Below are positions 7,132-14,488 of a stretch of DNA of 20,453 nt, piece after piece. How positions within the stretch are numbered: the first letter of the stretch is position 1; every line of letters starts with the position of its first letter. A program made the translations under genes and the position numbers. The notes under the pieces are model-generated. The model was not told the DNA's origin, made no database searches, and saw only the letters and a list, made by a program, of their open reading frames with translations. Source of the stretch: Gp13-AA77 sp036521995 (GTDB lineage Bacteria > Acidobacteriota > Terriglobia > UBA7540); the NCBI GenBank assembly GCA_036521995.1, contig DATDGR010000103.1:1-20453 (forward strand), given 5' to 3'.

Positions 7132-7317
7132 GTGGCGCGTACTTCGCAGATGGCGAAGCTAGTGAGGAAACCGAAATTCAAGATCCGTCACCGCAACCGC
7201 TGTCAGCGGTGCGGCCGTCCGCGGGGGTATCTGCGGAAGTTCGATCTGTGCCGGCTCTGCTTCCGGCAACTAGCCTTGCAGGGGGATATTCCCGGGGTCA
7301 TCAAGTCGAGCTGGTAA
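7132..7317 (+). CDS. rpsN: 30S ribosomal protein S14, zinc-binding (type Z)
   Basis: Codes 61 residues, the length of the short zinc-ribbon S14. Cys24/Cys27 and Cys40/Cys43 (CQRC and CRLC) are the four zinc ligands, and RNRCQRCGRPRGYLRKFDLC and the GDIPGVIKSSW end are diagnostic. It sits in the 30S head next to S3 and S10. The start is GTG at 7132 with GGAGG at 7120-7124 at good spacing, straddling the rplE stop region. No long, zinc-free S14 is present in this window. Confidence 0.97.
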   Translation: MARTSQMAKLVRKPKFKIRHRNRCQRCGRPRGYLRKFDLCRLCFRQLALQGDIPGVIKSSW

Positions 7318-7362
7318 GGGCCGGACCTTAGTTCCGCGCCGGGCCTAATCAAGAGGAGCATT

Positions 7363-7764
7363 ATGTCTGCGGTTACAGACCCTGTCGCCGATATGTTGAC
7401 ACGGATCCGCAACGGTATCCGCGCCCGGCACTCGCGGGTGGAGATGCCGTCGTCAAAGCTCAAGGTGGAAATCGCCCGCATTCTGAAGGACGAAGGCTAC
7501 ATCGGCAACTACAAGGTGGCCGAAGAGGGCAAGAAAAAGCTGCTCCGCATCGCGCTACGCTACGACAATGAAGGGGTGAGCGTAATTTCCGCACTCGATC
7601 GCGTTTCGAAGCCGGGCCGGCGGGTGTACGTTGGCAACAAAGCGGTCCCATGGGTTCTCGGCGGTATGGGAGTCGCCATCCTGACGACACCTCGCGGTGT
7701 GATGACCGGTAAGGCGGCACGCCAGGCGGGCGTGGGCGGCGAGTTGATCTGCAACGTGTGGTGA
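7363..7764 (+). CDS. rpsH: 30S ribosomal protein S8
   Basis: Codes 133 residues, the normal length. TDPVADMLTRIRNGIRARH opens the protein, SKLKVEIARILKDEGYI and the C-terminal GVAILTTPRGVMTGKAARQAGVGGE are the signatures. S8 binds the central domain of 16S rRNA; in E. coli it also represses the spc operon. ATG 7363 has AGAGGAG at 7352-7358. The 57 bp to rplF hold nothing I recognise. Confidence 0.98.
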   Translation: MSAVTDPVADMLTRIRNGIRARHSRVEMPSSKLKVEIARILKDEGYIGNYKVAEEGKKKLLRIALRYDNEGVSVISALDRVSKPGRRVYVGNKAVPWVLGGMGVAILTTPRGVMTGKAARQAGVGGELICNVW

Positions 7765-7821
7765 GCGTCGGACGGCGAAGCCGGACCTTAACATTTTGCA
7801 TCTCGCACGTGGGAAAGTGCC

Positions 7822-8370
7822 ATGTCAAGAATTGGGAAAAAGCCGGTCGAAGTCCCATCGGGTGCTTCGGTGCAGATGGAGGGAGCGGTGGCGGTGGTGA
7901 AGGGGCCGAAGGGTACCCTCCGGCTGCCTCTTCCCGCGGGGATTCGGCTGGAACATAAGGACGGACTGGTCCTCCTCGACCGCGACAGTGATTACGAAGC
8001 AGCCCTGCATGGCCTGAGCAGGAGTCTGGTGGCGAACGCGGTCAAGGGCGTGACGCAGGGCTTCGAGAAGCATCTCGACATTGTCGGCATTGGCTACCGA
8101 GCCGAACGTAAGAGCAATAAGGTGGTGTTCACCCTGGGTTACTCGCATCCCATCGAGTTCGATTTGCCTCAGGGTATCGACGTCGCGGTGGACAAGCAGA
8201 CGCATCTGGTAGTGAAGGGCGCGGACAAGCAACAGGTCGGCCAAGTGGCCGCCGAGATTCGGGCGCTCAGGTCGCCCGATCCCTACAAGAACAAAGGAGT
8301 ACGCTACACCGGCGAACGTCTCAAGAAGAAGGTCGGGAAGGCTGCAGCCGGTGCCGGCGCAAAGCAGTGA
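7822..8370 (+). CDS. rplF: 50S ribosomal protein L6
   Basis: Codes 182 residues, as usual. SRIGKKPVEVPSG at the start, VKGPKGTLRLPLP, the GIGYRAERKSNKVVFTLGYSHP hinge into the second domain, and RSPDPYKNKGVRYTGE at the end identify L6. It sits near the sarcin-ricin loop and the factor-binding site. ATG 7822 has a modest GGGAAAG upstream. The C-terminus carries a short lysine/alanine-rich tail. rplR begins 19 bp later. Confidence 0.98.
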   Translation: MSRIGKKPVEVPSGASVQMEGAVAVVKGPKGTLRLPLPAGIRLEHKDGLVLLDRDSDYEAALHGLSRSLVANAVKGVTQGFEKHLDIVGIGYRAERKSNKVVFTLGYSHPIEFDLPQGIDVAVDKQTHLVVKGADKQQVGQVAAEIRALRSPDPYKNKGVRYTGERLKKKVGKAAAGAGAKQ

Positions 8371-8389
8371 GCCGTCAAGAGGTTAGGGC

Positions 8390-8758
8390 ATGCTGAATCA
8401 GATTTCAAAGGACGGAACACGACGCCGCGTTCACGAGCGGCTGCGGGCCAGAGTGAAGGGAAACACCTCGAGGCCGCGTCTCAACATCTTCCGCTCCCTT
8501 AACCATATTTACGCCCAGATCGTGGACGATGCCGCGGGCCGGACGTTGGCGGCCGCCTCGACGCTTGACAAGGATATCCGGGGAGCGGCCAAGAACGGTG
8601 GCAACGTGGCGGCGGCCAAGAGAGTGGGAACGGCGCTGGCGACCCGTGCCAAGGCGGCCGGCATCAACCGAGTGGTGTTCGATCGCGGTGGCTATGCCTA
8701 CCACGGGCGCGTGAAAGCCCTGGCCGACACGGCACGGGAGGCTGGTCTTGAATTCTAA
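8390..8758 (+). CDS. rplR: 50S ribosomal protein L18
   Basis: Codes 122 residues, normal size. RRRVHERLRARVKGNTSRPRL is the basic N-terminal part, FRSLNHIYAQIVDD follows, and INRVVFDRGGYAYHGRVKALAD is the C-terminal signature. L18 binds 5S rRNA together with L5. ATG 8390 has GAGG at 8379-8382. The 12-bp gap to rpsE carries the rpsE ribosome site. Confidence 0.98.
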   Translation: MLNQISKDGTRRRVHERLRARVKGNTSRPRLNIFRSLNHIYAQIVDDAAGRTLAAASTLDKDIRGAAKNGGNVAAAKRVGTALATRAKAAGINRVVFDRGGYAYHGRVKALADTAREAGLEF

Positions 8759-8770
8759 GGGAGGAGCCGT

Positions 8771-9265
8771 TTGAATCGGATTGACGCGAGCACGCTGACG
8801 CTGAAGGACCAGGTAGTCTCGATAAACCGCGTCACCAAGGTGGTGAAGGGCGGCAAGAACCTGAGTTTTTCCGCCCTGGTAGTGGTGGGCGACGGTGGGG
8901 GCCACGTTGGATATGGTTCGGGCAAGGCCCGTGAAGTGCCACAGGCCATTCGTAAGGGCATTGAAGCAGCAAAGAAGGCTTTGGTAAGGGTTAATATTAC
9001 CACCACCTCCATCCCGCACACCGTCCTCGGGCGGTACGGAGCGGGCAGGGTGCTGCTGAAGCCGGCTTCGGAAGGGACGGGTGTAATTGCGGGCGGAGCT
9101 GTGCGAGCTGTCGTGCAGGCGGTCGGCATCCAAAACGTGCTCACCAAGTCGCTCGGCACCACGAACCCCCATAATGTCGTCAAAGCCACCATGGACGCAC
9201 TACTCCAACTCCGCAATGCCGAGGACGTGGCGTCAACACGGGGCAAGACTCCTGAGGAGCTTTAG
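8771..9265 (+). CDS. rpsE: 30S ribosomal protein S5
   Basis: Codes 164 residues, typical of S5. INRVTKVVKGGKNLSFSALV is the N-terminal dsRNA-binding-like domain, and HVGYGSGKAREVPQAIRKG and GRVLLKPASEGTGVIAGGA are conserved. S5 takes part in decoding accuracy and in the mRNA entry channel. The start is TTG 8771, preceded by GGGAGGAG (8759-8766), so initiation from a weak codon is backed by a strong ribosome site. It ends 3 bp before rpmD. Confidence 0.97.
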   Translation: MNRIDASTLTLKDQVVSINRVTKVVKGGKNLSFSALVVVGDGGGHVGYGSGKAREVPQAIRKGIEAAKKALVRVNITTTSIPHTVLGRYGAGRVLLKPASEGTGVIAGGAVRAVVQAVGIQNVLTKSLGTTNPHNVVKATMDALLQLRNAEDVASTRGKTPEEL

Positions 9266-9268
9266 AGA

Positions 9269-9679
9269 ATGACGAAGGCGAACCCGGCAACGGTTAACAT
9301 CCGGTGGATGCGGAGCGCCATCGCCTTTAACCGCAAGCAGAAGGAGGTCATCCGCAGCTTAGGCCTGCGGAGGCTTCATCATGTCGTGGAACGCCCGGAC
9401 ACTCCGGTGATCCGGGGGCTGATCGCCAAGGTTGCGCATCTGGTCGAAGTCGTTGAGAGCGTGAGCCAGCCGGCGAGGGCTTTGGTTCCGGAGTATACGA
9501 TTGTTCCAGCTGCGGCCGCTGAAGCGACCACCGACGACAGGGTCGGACAAGCTCCGGACGCGAAGGCCGCGCCCACTGAGGATGCCGCGAGCGCTGAGGC
9601 GAGGCCCGAGAGTCAGCAACGAGGCGAGGGGGCTGAAGCCGAGCCGGGTACAGAGGAATCGGAGACCGAGGGCAGCTAG
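9269..9679 (+). CDS. rpmD: 50S ribosomal protein L30 with long acidic C-terminal tail
   Basis: Codes 136 residues, about twice the usual 60. The L30 core is residues 8-64: TVNIRWMRSAIAFNRKQKE, SLGLRRLHHVVERPDTP and RGLIAKVAHLVEVVE. About 70 residues follow that are rich in Ala, Glu, Asp, Pro and Thr and have no recognisable fold; this tail is strongly acidic, unlike most ribosomal protein tails. I see no frameshift: the frame runs cleanly to TAG at 9677-9679, and rplO begins 38 bp on. ATG 9269 lies 3 bp after the rpsE stop. L30 sits on the solvent side of the 50S subunit. Confidence 0.95.
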   Translation: MTKANPATVNIRWMRSAIAFNRKQKEVIRSLGLRRLHHVVERPDTPVIRGLIAKVAHLVEVVESVSQPARALVPEYTIVPAAAAEATTDDRVGQAPDAKAAPTEDAASAEARPESQQRGEGAEAEPGTEESETEGS

Positions 9680-9717
9680 TCTAATTCAGCCGTCGAAGAA
9701 GCAGGAGTCATCAGGTT

Positions 9718-10170
9718 GTGACCACCCACATCGGATCATTACGTCCACCCCGCCGTGCGCGCCACCGGCGCAAGCGGATCGGTACGGGCATGGGTTCGGG
9801 ACACGGCAAGACGTCGACGCGCGGCGAAAAGGGCCAGCGGTCGCGGGCGGGCTCGCGGATACGCTCCGGTTTCGAGGGTGGGCAGATGCCGCTCCATCGG
9901 CGCCTTCCGAAGCGCGGCTTCACCAATATTTTCAAGAAGCGCTACGCCATCGTCAACCTGGGCGACCTCAAGGGTTTCTCGGCAGGCGAAAAGGTCACTC
10001 CGGATGCGCTGGTGGAGCGGGGGCTCGTCAAGCGATTGCTCGACGGCCTGAAGATTCTGGGCGAAGGCGAGCTGCAGGCGCCATTGCACATTTCCGCGCA
10101 GGTCTTCTCGAAATCGGCGCTAGCCAAGATTGAGAAGGTGGGCGGAACGGGTGAGGTGATTCCGTTATGA
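9718..10170 (+). CDS. rplO: 50S ribosomal protein L15
   Basis: Codes 150 residues, the usual size. RHRRKRIGTGMGSGHGKTST, FEGGQMPLHRRLPKRGFTN and the AINLG-like YAIVNLGDL are L15 signatures. It is a late assembly protein of the 50S subunit. The start is GTG at 9718, with AGGAG at 9703-9707. The N-terminus departs a little from the common LHDLKPAPGS form (LRPPRRARHRR here) but is in register. The last 4 bases overlap secY (ATGA). Confidence 0.96.
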   Translation: MTTHIGSLRPPRRARHRRKRIGTGMGSGHGKTSTRGEKGQRSRAGSRIRSGFEGGQMPLHRRLPKRGFTNIFKKRYAIVNLGDLKGFSAGEKVTPDALVERGLVKRLLDGLKILGEGELQAPLHISAQVFSKSALAKIEKVGGTGEVIPL

Positions 10171-11570
10171 TGGAGTCGCTCAAGAGCATCACCGAGATTC
10201 CCGATTTACGGAAGCGCATCTCGTTTACCCTGCTGATGCTGGCCGTGTATCGTTTGGGCGCCTTCATTCCGACGCCCGGCATCAACGCCTCCGTTTTTGA
10301 GCAATTCTTCAATCAGCTCGGCGGTAGCCTCTTCGGCCTGCTCTCCATGTTCTCGGGAGGTAGTCTGCGGCGCCTGACCGTCTTTGCTCTCGGGATCATG
10401 CCGTATATCACCGCCTCGATCATTCTTCAGCTCCTGACTGTGGTCTCCCCCACCCTCGAGAAATTGCAGAAGGAAGGTGACCTCGGGCGGCGGAAGATCA
10501 CCGAGTACACGCGCTGGCTGACGGTGGGTCTGGCGGCATTTCAGGCCTTTGGCATCTCGGTGGCCCTCGAGCACCAGACCACCGCCGGAGTGCCGCTTGT
10601 CACCAATCCCGGGCCGATGTTTATTTTCAGCACGGTGCTCACGCTCACGGCGGGCGCGGTCTTCATTATGTGGCTCGGCGAGCAGATCACGGCGCGTGGC
10701 ATCGGAAACGGCATGTCTTTGCTGATCTTTGCGGGTATCGTGGTGGGCTTGCCGCGGGGCATCGCTGACCTTTACACCAAGGTCTTCGTGACTCGCATCT
10801 GGAGCCCGCTGGCGTTACTGGTGCTCCTCGTTTTCATGCTGGCCATCGTCGCCTTCATCGTGTTGGTCGAGCGGGGTGAGCGGCGCATCCCCATCCAATA
10901 CGCCAAGCGCATTGTGGGTCGGCGGGTTGTTTCCGGCGTCTCTACGCATCTGCCGCTCAAGGTCAACAGCGGCGGCGTGATGCCGATCATTTTCGCGGTT
11001 TCATTGCTAACATTTCCGCAGACCATCGGCTTGTTTTGGAAAACCGGTGTGGTGGCCAAGTTTGTGAGCGCCTTTCTGGCTCTTTTCGCTTACGGGGAGC
11101 CACTCTACACACTGTCTTACGTCTTGCTGATCATCTTTTTCGCGCACTTTTATCTCTCGATCATCTACAACCCTGACGAGGTGGCCGACAACGTCCGAAA
11201 GCAGGGCGGCTTTATCCCGGGTATCCGGCCGGGCAAGCGAACGGCAGACTACCTGGACGACGTGCTCACGAAGATCACTTGGGTGGGCGGGGTCTACCTA
11301 GCCATCGTAGCGCTCATTCCGGAGATCATGCTGGCCGGCTTGCGGTTGAACCACCTGCCGGTGTTCCTCGGAGGCGCTTGGTTTGACAGCCATGTACCAA
11401 CCTGGCTGCTGCACGGCTTGAATGTGAACTTCTATTTCGGCGGGACCTCGCTTCTGATCGTGGTGGGTGTAGCTATGGACACCGTCCAGCAGGTGGAAGC
11501 CCAACTCATCATGCGGCATTACGAAGGTTTCCTGAAGAAAGGCCGGGTGCGCGGGCGGCGCGCATCGTGA
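10167..11570 (+). CDS. secY: Preprotein translocase channel subunit SecY
   Basis: Codes 467 residues and shows about ten hydrophobic membrane segments. SITEIPDLRKRISFTLLMLAV is the typical entry to helix 1, TPGIN follows, ERGERRIPIQYAKR is the fourth cytoplasmic loop, and FIPGIRPGKRTADYL near residue 350 is the fifth, including the Arg that contacts SecA in E. coli. SecY with SecE and SecG forms the channel for proteins exported or inserted into the inner membrane. It is about 25 residues longer than E. coli SecY. The ATG overlaps the rplO stop, and adk begins 6 bp downstream, so the four genes rplO-secY-adk-map form a tight run. Confidence 0.98.
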   Translation: MMESLKSITEIPDLRKRISFTLLMLAVYRLGAFIPTPGINASVFEQFFNQLGGSLFGLLSMFSGGSLRRLTVFALGIMPYITASIILQLLTVVSPTLEKLQKEGDLGRRKITEYTRWLTVGLAAFQAFGISVALEHQTTAGVPLVTNPGPMFIFSTVLTLTAGAVFIMWLGEQITARGIGNGMSLLIFAGIVVGLPRGIADLYTKVFVTRIWSPLALLVLLVFMLAIVAFIVLVERGERRIPIQYAKRIVGRRVVSGVSTHLPLKVNSGGVMPIIFAVSLLTFPQTIGLFWKTGVVAKFVSAFLALFAYGEPLYTLSYVLLIIFFAHFYLSIIYNPDEVADNVRKQGGFIPGIRPGKRTADYLDDVLTKITWVGGVYLAIVALIPEIMLAGLRLNHLPVFLGGAWFDSHVPTWLLHGLNVNFYFGGTSLLIVVGVAMDTVQQVEAQLIMRHYEGFLKKGRVRGRRAS

Positions 11571-11576
11571 CCGGAT

Positions 11577-12245
11577 GTGGCAAAGCGGTTGAAGGCACAG
11601 GCCTTGATTTTCTTCGGTCCGCCGGGGGCGGGCAAAGGCACGCAAGCACACATTGTTGCTGCTGAATTTGGCATTCCTCACATCTCGACCGGTGAAATGT
11701 TGCGGGAATCCGCCCGGAAGCGGACGCCACTAGGTCTTCAGGCGCAGATCCATATGGACCGGGGCGAGCTGGTTTCCGACGAGGTGGTTTCCGGCATTGC
11801 GGCCCAGCGCATCGCCAGGCCCGATTGCGCGCATGGCTTCATTCTGGACGGCTTTCCGCGCACGGTGGGACAGGCTGAATTTCTCGAGGCTCTGCTCGAG
11901 GAGCAGGAGCGGGGAAAGCCATTGGTAGTTTTTATTAGCGTTCCGTGCGACGTCCTGGTTAAGCGGCTGGGCGGTCGCCGGACGTGCCCGGTTTGCGGCC
12001 GGACTTATAATATGTACTTCAGCCCGCCCCAGCGGGACGAAGTCTGCGACGTTGAAGGCGCAAGCCTGGTGCGGCGCGCCGACGATCAGGAAGAGGCCAT
12101 TCGCCACCGTTTGCATTCCTACAGCGCGCTGACCCAGCCGCTCATCGACTACTACCGGGAACGCAACCTCCTGTTCGAAGTTAATGGCGACCGCCCTCCT
12201 GAAGAGGTCGCGCCGGACGTGATCAAGTTGGTAACGGCGGCATGA
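11577..12245 (+). CDS. adk: Adenylate kinase (long form with lid domain)
   Basis: Codes 222 residues. GPPGAGKGT at 14-22 is the P-loop, ISTGEMLRE the AMP site, GFILDGFPRT (87-96) the Walker B region, and RRADD (166-170) the lid-closing segment. It interconverts ATP plus AMP with two ADP. The lid has Cys137, Cys140 and Cys157, and Glu160 at the position that is Asp or Cys in zinc-binding kinases, so metal binding is possible but unproven. The start is GTG 11577, 6 bp after secY; no ribosome site of note is seen. The last 4 bases overlap the map start (ATGA). Confidence 0.97.
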   Translation: MAKRLKAQALIFFGPPGAGKGTQAHIVAAEFGIPHISTGEMLRESARKRTPLGLQAQIHMDRGELVSDEVVSGIAAQRIARPDCAHGFILDGFPRTVGQAEFLEALLEEQERGKPLVVFISVPCDVLVKRLGGRRTCPVCGRTYNMYFSPPQRDEVCDVEGASLVRRADDQEEAIRHRLHSYSALTQPLIDYYRERNLLFEVNGDRPPEEVAPDVIKLVTAA

Positions 12246-12991
12246 TTGTGTGCCGGTCCAAGGCGGAAATCGAGAAGCTGCGCCGCAGCGGGCGGATCGT
12301 CAGGCAATTGCTTGAAGAGACACGGCAGCAGGTGCGGCCCGGGAACACGACTCTCGATCTGGAGGCCTTTGTCGAGAAGCGTATCGCGGAGCTTGGCGTC
12401 CGTGCCGCCTTCAAGGGTTATCGGGGCTACCCCTGTTGTCTCTGCGTTTCCATAAACCAGGAGATCATTCACGGCATTCCCTCGGGGCGCCGGCGGCTCC
12501 AGCCGGGCGATATCGTGAGCCTGGACCTGGGCGTGATTCTCGACGGGTACTACGGGGATTCAGCTCTGACCGTACCGGTGGGAGATATCCCGGAACCCCT
12601 GGAGCGCCTGCTCCGCGTTACGCACGAGTGCCTGGAACTCGGGATTTTGCAAGCGAAGGCCGGAAAGCGGGTGGGCGATATCTCGGCGGCTGTCCAGATG
12701 CACGCCGAGGGAAATGGCTACTCAGTGGTGCGAGAATTTGTGGGTCACGGCGTGGGCCGCGCCTTGCACGAGGAGCCGCAAGTTCCCAACTATGGCCAAC
12801 CTGGCCGAGGGCCGCTTCTCAAAGAGGGCATGGTCATCGCGATTGAGCCCATGCTCAACACCGGCGGGGCGGCGGTTCGAGTGCTCGACGACCATTGGAC
12901 GGCCGTAACCGCGGACGGAGGGTATTCGGCTCACTTTGAGCATATGGTGGCAATCACGCCTAATGGCGCCGATGTGCTGACGCGAATGTGA
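12242..12991 (+). CDS. map: Methionine aminopeptidase, type I
   Basis: Codes 249 residues, standard for bacterial type I enzymes. It removes the first methionine from new proteins. Metal ligands Asp95, Asp106, His169, Glu202 and Glu233 and the catalytic His77 and His176 are all present, in the contexts LDLGV, YYGDSA, VGHGVG, IEPM and HFEHMV. Each is two residues earlier than in the E. coli enzyme. No N-terminal extension is present. It overlaps adk by ATGA and is the last gene of the tight run; a TATAAT follows 12 bp after its stop. Confidence 0.98.
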   Translation: MIVCRSKAEIEKLRRSGRIVRQLLEETRQQVRPGNTTLDLEAFVEKRIAELGVRAAFKGYRGYPCCLCVSINQEIIHGIPSGRRRLQPGDIVSLDLGVILDGYYGDSALTVPVGDIPEPLERLLRVTHECLELGILQAKAGKRVGDISAAVQMHAEGNGYSVVREFVGHGVGRALHEEPQVPNYGQPGRGPLLKEGMVIAIEPMLNTGGAAVRVLDDHWTAVTADGGYSAHFEHMVAITPNGADVLTRM

Positions 12992-13002
12992 TCAAAATCG
13001 GT

Positions 13003-13008
13003 TATAAT
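13003..13008 (+). promoter_or_regulatory. Candidate -10 box after map
   Basis: A perfect TATAAT lies 12 bp after the map stop in an AT-rich patch. The best upstream match to a -35 box is CTGACG at 12977-12982, inside map, but the spacer would be 20 bp, so this is only half a promoter by sequence. If real it would give infA (417 bp downstream) its own transcript with a long leader across the direct repeats. Confidence 0.35.
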
Positions 13009-13167
13009 ACAGTTTGTATTCTTTGGCGCTGTTTGCCCGCGGTTGCCGGAAAGTGGATCTCGGAACCATTACGTTCCTTGTGGATCTAATTCTCAAGGTG
13101 GGACGGCATTCCTTCGGGACCACCTCGAGCTGTGGGGTTCTCGGGGCGATAAGAAAAAAAATAAGAT

Positions 13168-13285
13168 ACATCCCACGATGTTGTTGAAGGTAAGCAAGCT
13201 AAAAAATGGACTCGGCACATCCCACGATATCGTTGAAAACAAAGGACATCTTTGGACTTTGCCACGATGTTGTTGAAAACAAAGG
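13168..13285 (+). repeat. Three irregular direct repeats between map and infA
   Basis: Three related units lie at 13168-13190, 13217-13245 and 13257-13285. Their core is CCACGATGTTGTTGAA (second unit CCACGATATCGTTGAA), and units two and three continue identically with AACAAAGG. Units one and two also share ACATC before the core. The cores begin 49 and 40 bp apart, so spacing is irregular. Unit two contains the perfect palindrome ACGATATCGT and is followed by CAAAG/CTTTG at 13240-13254. The rest of this 425-bp gap (12992-13416) has an 8-bp direct repeat GTGGATCT (13053, 13080), a 5-bp inverted repeat at 13062-13077, an A-tract at 13152-13161 and no convincing gene. Confidence 0.8.
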
Positions 13286-13416
13286 CAGATGGGAAGGCAT
13301 AACGGCCTGCAAGACCACTTATCTTTAGAAGGACCAGGCCGCTGATCCGCCGGGAAGAGTGGGAGAACGGCGATGACTGACTTGGGCGCGGGAACGGGCG
13401 AAGCTTCTGGAGGGAT

Positions 13417-13635
13417 ATGGCAAAGGAAGAGGCGATTGAAGTTATGGCGACGGTGATCGAACCGCTGCCCAACGCCATGTTTCGGGTGGAGCTGGAGAAC
13501 AAGCATCAGGTGCTGGCTCATATTTCAGGTCAAATGCGCAAGAACTTCATCCGCATTCTGCCGGGCGACAGGGTGCAAGTGGAGCTCTCGCCTTACGACC
13601 TCACGCGCGGGAGGATCACTTACCGCTTTAAATAG
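13417..13635 (+). CDS. infA: Translation initiation factor IF-1
   Basis: Codes 72 residues, the exact family length. MAKEEAIEVMATVIEPLPN is followed by FRVELENKHQVLAHISG, KNFIRILPGDRVQVELSPYD and LTRGRITYR, covering the complete S1-type OB-fold. IF-1 blocks the 30S A site during initiation. ATG 13417 has GGAGG at 13409-13413 with 3-nt spacing. It keeps its usual place after map but is detached from both neighbours by long gaps (425 bp before, 280 bp after), so it may be transcribed separately. Confidence 0.98.
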   Translation: MAKEEAIEVMATVIEPLPNAMFRVELENKHQVLAHISGQMRKNFIRILPGDRVQVELSPYDLTRGRITYRFK

Positions 13636-13730
13636 ATGGCGCCAAGACGCGGCGACAGGTTCCAAGATCTGAGGAATGTACGAACGAACCCTAAGCATCC
13701 TTTAGAATCAATAAGGCTCAAGAACAAACC

Positions 13731-13869
13731 CAGCATGTCATTGATTCGAAATGTCTTATGCTGATTTCTGGAATCTGGCTTTAGAATGAGTAGGATGGCA
13801 GGAATAACCGCATGTCGACGGTGAGGAACTCATGGCTAATCCGCGTGAAACGGCGGAAAGTAGATTAGC
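13731..13869 (+). other. Inverted repeats in the infA-rpmJ gap (candidate structured leader)
   Basis: Two potential hairpins stand upstream of rpmJ. The first pairs CAGCAT (13731-13736) with ATGCTG (13758-13763) and, inside, CATT (13739-13742) with AATG (13750-13753). The second pairs GCTAAT (13835-13840) with ATTAGC (13864-13869) and CCGC (13841-13844) with GCGG (13853-13856), leaving a 7-nt bulge. Neither has a U-tract behind it, so they are not simple terminators. TAGAAT words at 13703-13708 and 13782-13787 resemble -10 boxes but lack good -35 boxes. I cannot assign a known leader family. Confidence 0.45.
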
Positions 13870-13915
13870 TGGCACGTCTGCCCGTTCCTGATAAGCCTGA
13901 AGCGTGGACTCACGT

Positions 13916-14029
13916 ATGAAAGTACGTTCATCAGTTCGAAGGATTTGCAGCAAGTGTAAGATCATAAGGCGCGCGGGTGTGGTGCGCGTTATTTGTGAGA
14001 ACCCGAAGCACAAACAGCGCCAAGGCTGA
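13916..14029 (+). CDS. rpmJ: 50S ribosomal protein L36, zinc-binding form
   Basis: Codes 37 residues: MKVRSSVRRICSKCKIIRR and then VRVICENPKHKQRQG. Cys11, Cys14, Cys27 and His32 are the zinc ligands of the C+ form. L36 is the smallest 50S protein and stabilises a 23S rRNA junction. The position between infA and rpsM is the standard one. The ATG has only a weak GTGGA upstream, and an inverted repeat ACGTA/TACGT (13912-13916 and 13923-13927) brackets the start codon. rpsM follows 72 bp after the stop. Confidence 0.97.
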   Translation: MKVRSSVRRICSKCKIIRRAGVVRVICENPKHKQRQG

Positions 14030-14101
14030 AGACGGTCATCGAGGGACGATCGAGGGTGGCTCGGGTTGTACTTAGATGGCCGCTGATCGTTGGAGGCACA
14101 A

Positions 14102-14488
14102 ATGGCACGCATAGCGGGAGTTGACCTGCCGCGGACGAAACGCTCGGAGGTTGGCCTGACGTACATCTACGGTATCGGCCGGGCCCGTTCGCTTTCGATT
14201 CTGTCCCGGGCGGGCGTCGATCCCAACAAGCAGGTGAAGGATCTGACCGACGACGAGGTTACCCGCCTCCGCCAGGTGATTGAAGAAGACGGCGGCGTGG
14301 AGGGCGACCTTCGCAAGGAAGTGGCCCTCGGCATCAGGCGGCTGATTGAAATCGGCTCCTACCGCGGTTTGCGGCACCGGCGCAATCTTCCCGTCCGCGG
14401 TCAGCGCACCCACACCAACGCGCGCACCCGCAAGGGCCCGCGTAAGGGTACGGTAGCCAACAAGAAGAAGGCGAGCGCCAAGACCTAG
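14102..14488 (+). CDS. rpsM: 30S ribosomal protein S13
   Basis: Codes 128 residues. ARIAGVDLPRTKRSEVGLTYI is the N-terminal signature, then YGIGRARSLSILSRAGVDP and the C-terminal RGLRHRRNLPVRGQRTHTNA, with a basic tail that reaches P-site tRNA. S13 pairs with S19 in the 30S head. ATG 14102 is chosen over the in-frame TTG at 14090 because GGAGG at 14092-14096 sits between them at ideal spacing for the ATG. First full-size gene of the alpha block. Confidence 0.98.
   Translation: MARIAGVDLPRTKRSEVGLTYIYGIGRARSLSILSRAGVDPNKQVKDLTDDEVTRLRQVIEEDGGVEGDLRKEVALGIRRLIEIGSYRGLRHRRNLPVRGQRTHTNARTRKGPRKGTVANKKKASAKT

Noticed and set aside
9501..10133. Alternative-frame protein of 210 codons across rpmD and rplO
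   Set aside because: It overlaps two recognised genes in another frame and shows no conserved motif. It also gave me reason to check for a frameshift at the L30 tail; none is needed, since L30 ends cleanly before rplO.
13043..13276. Small 77-codon open frame across the direct repeats before infA
   Set aside because: It has no family resemblance, no convincing ribosome site, and its recurring words are simply the DNA repeats read in frame; an opposite-strand frame over the same region is equally open.
13168..13285. CRISPR array from three direct repeats
   Set aside because: Repeats are imperfect, there are only three, the spacers differ in length (about 26 and 11 bp between units) and there are no cas genes nearby.
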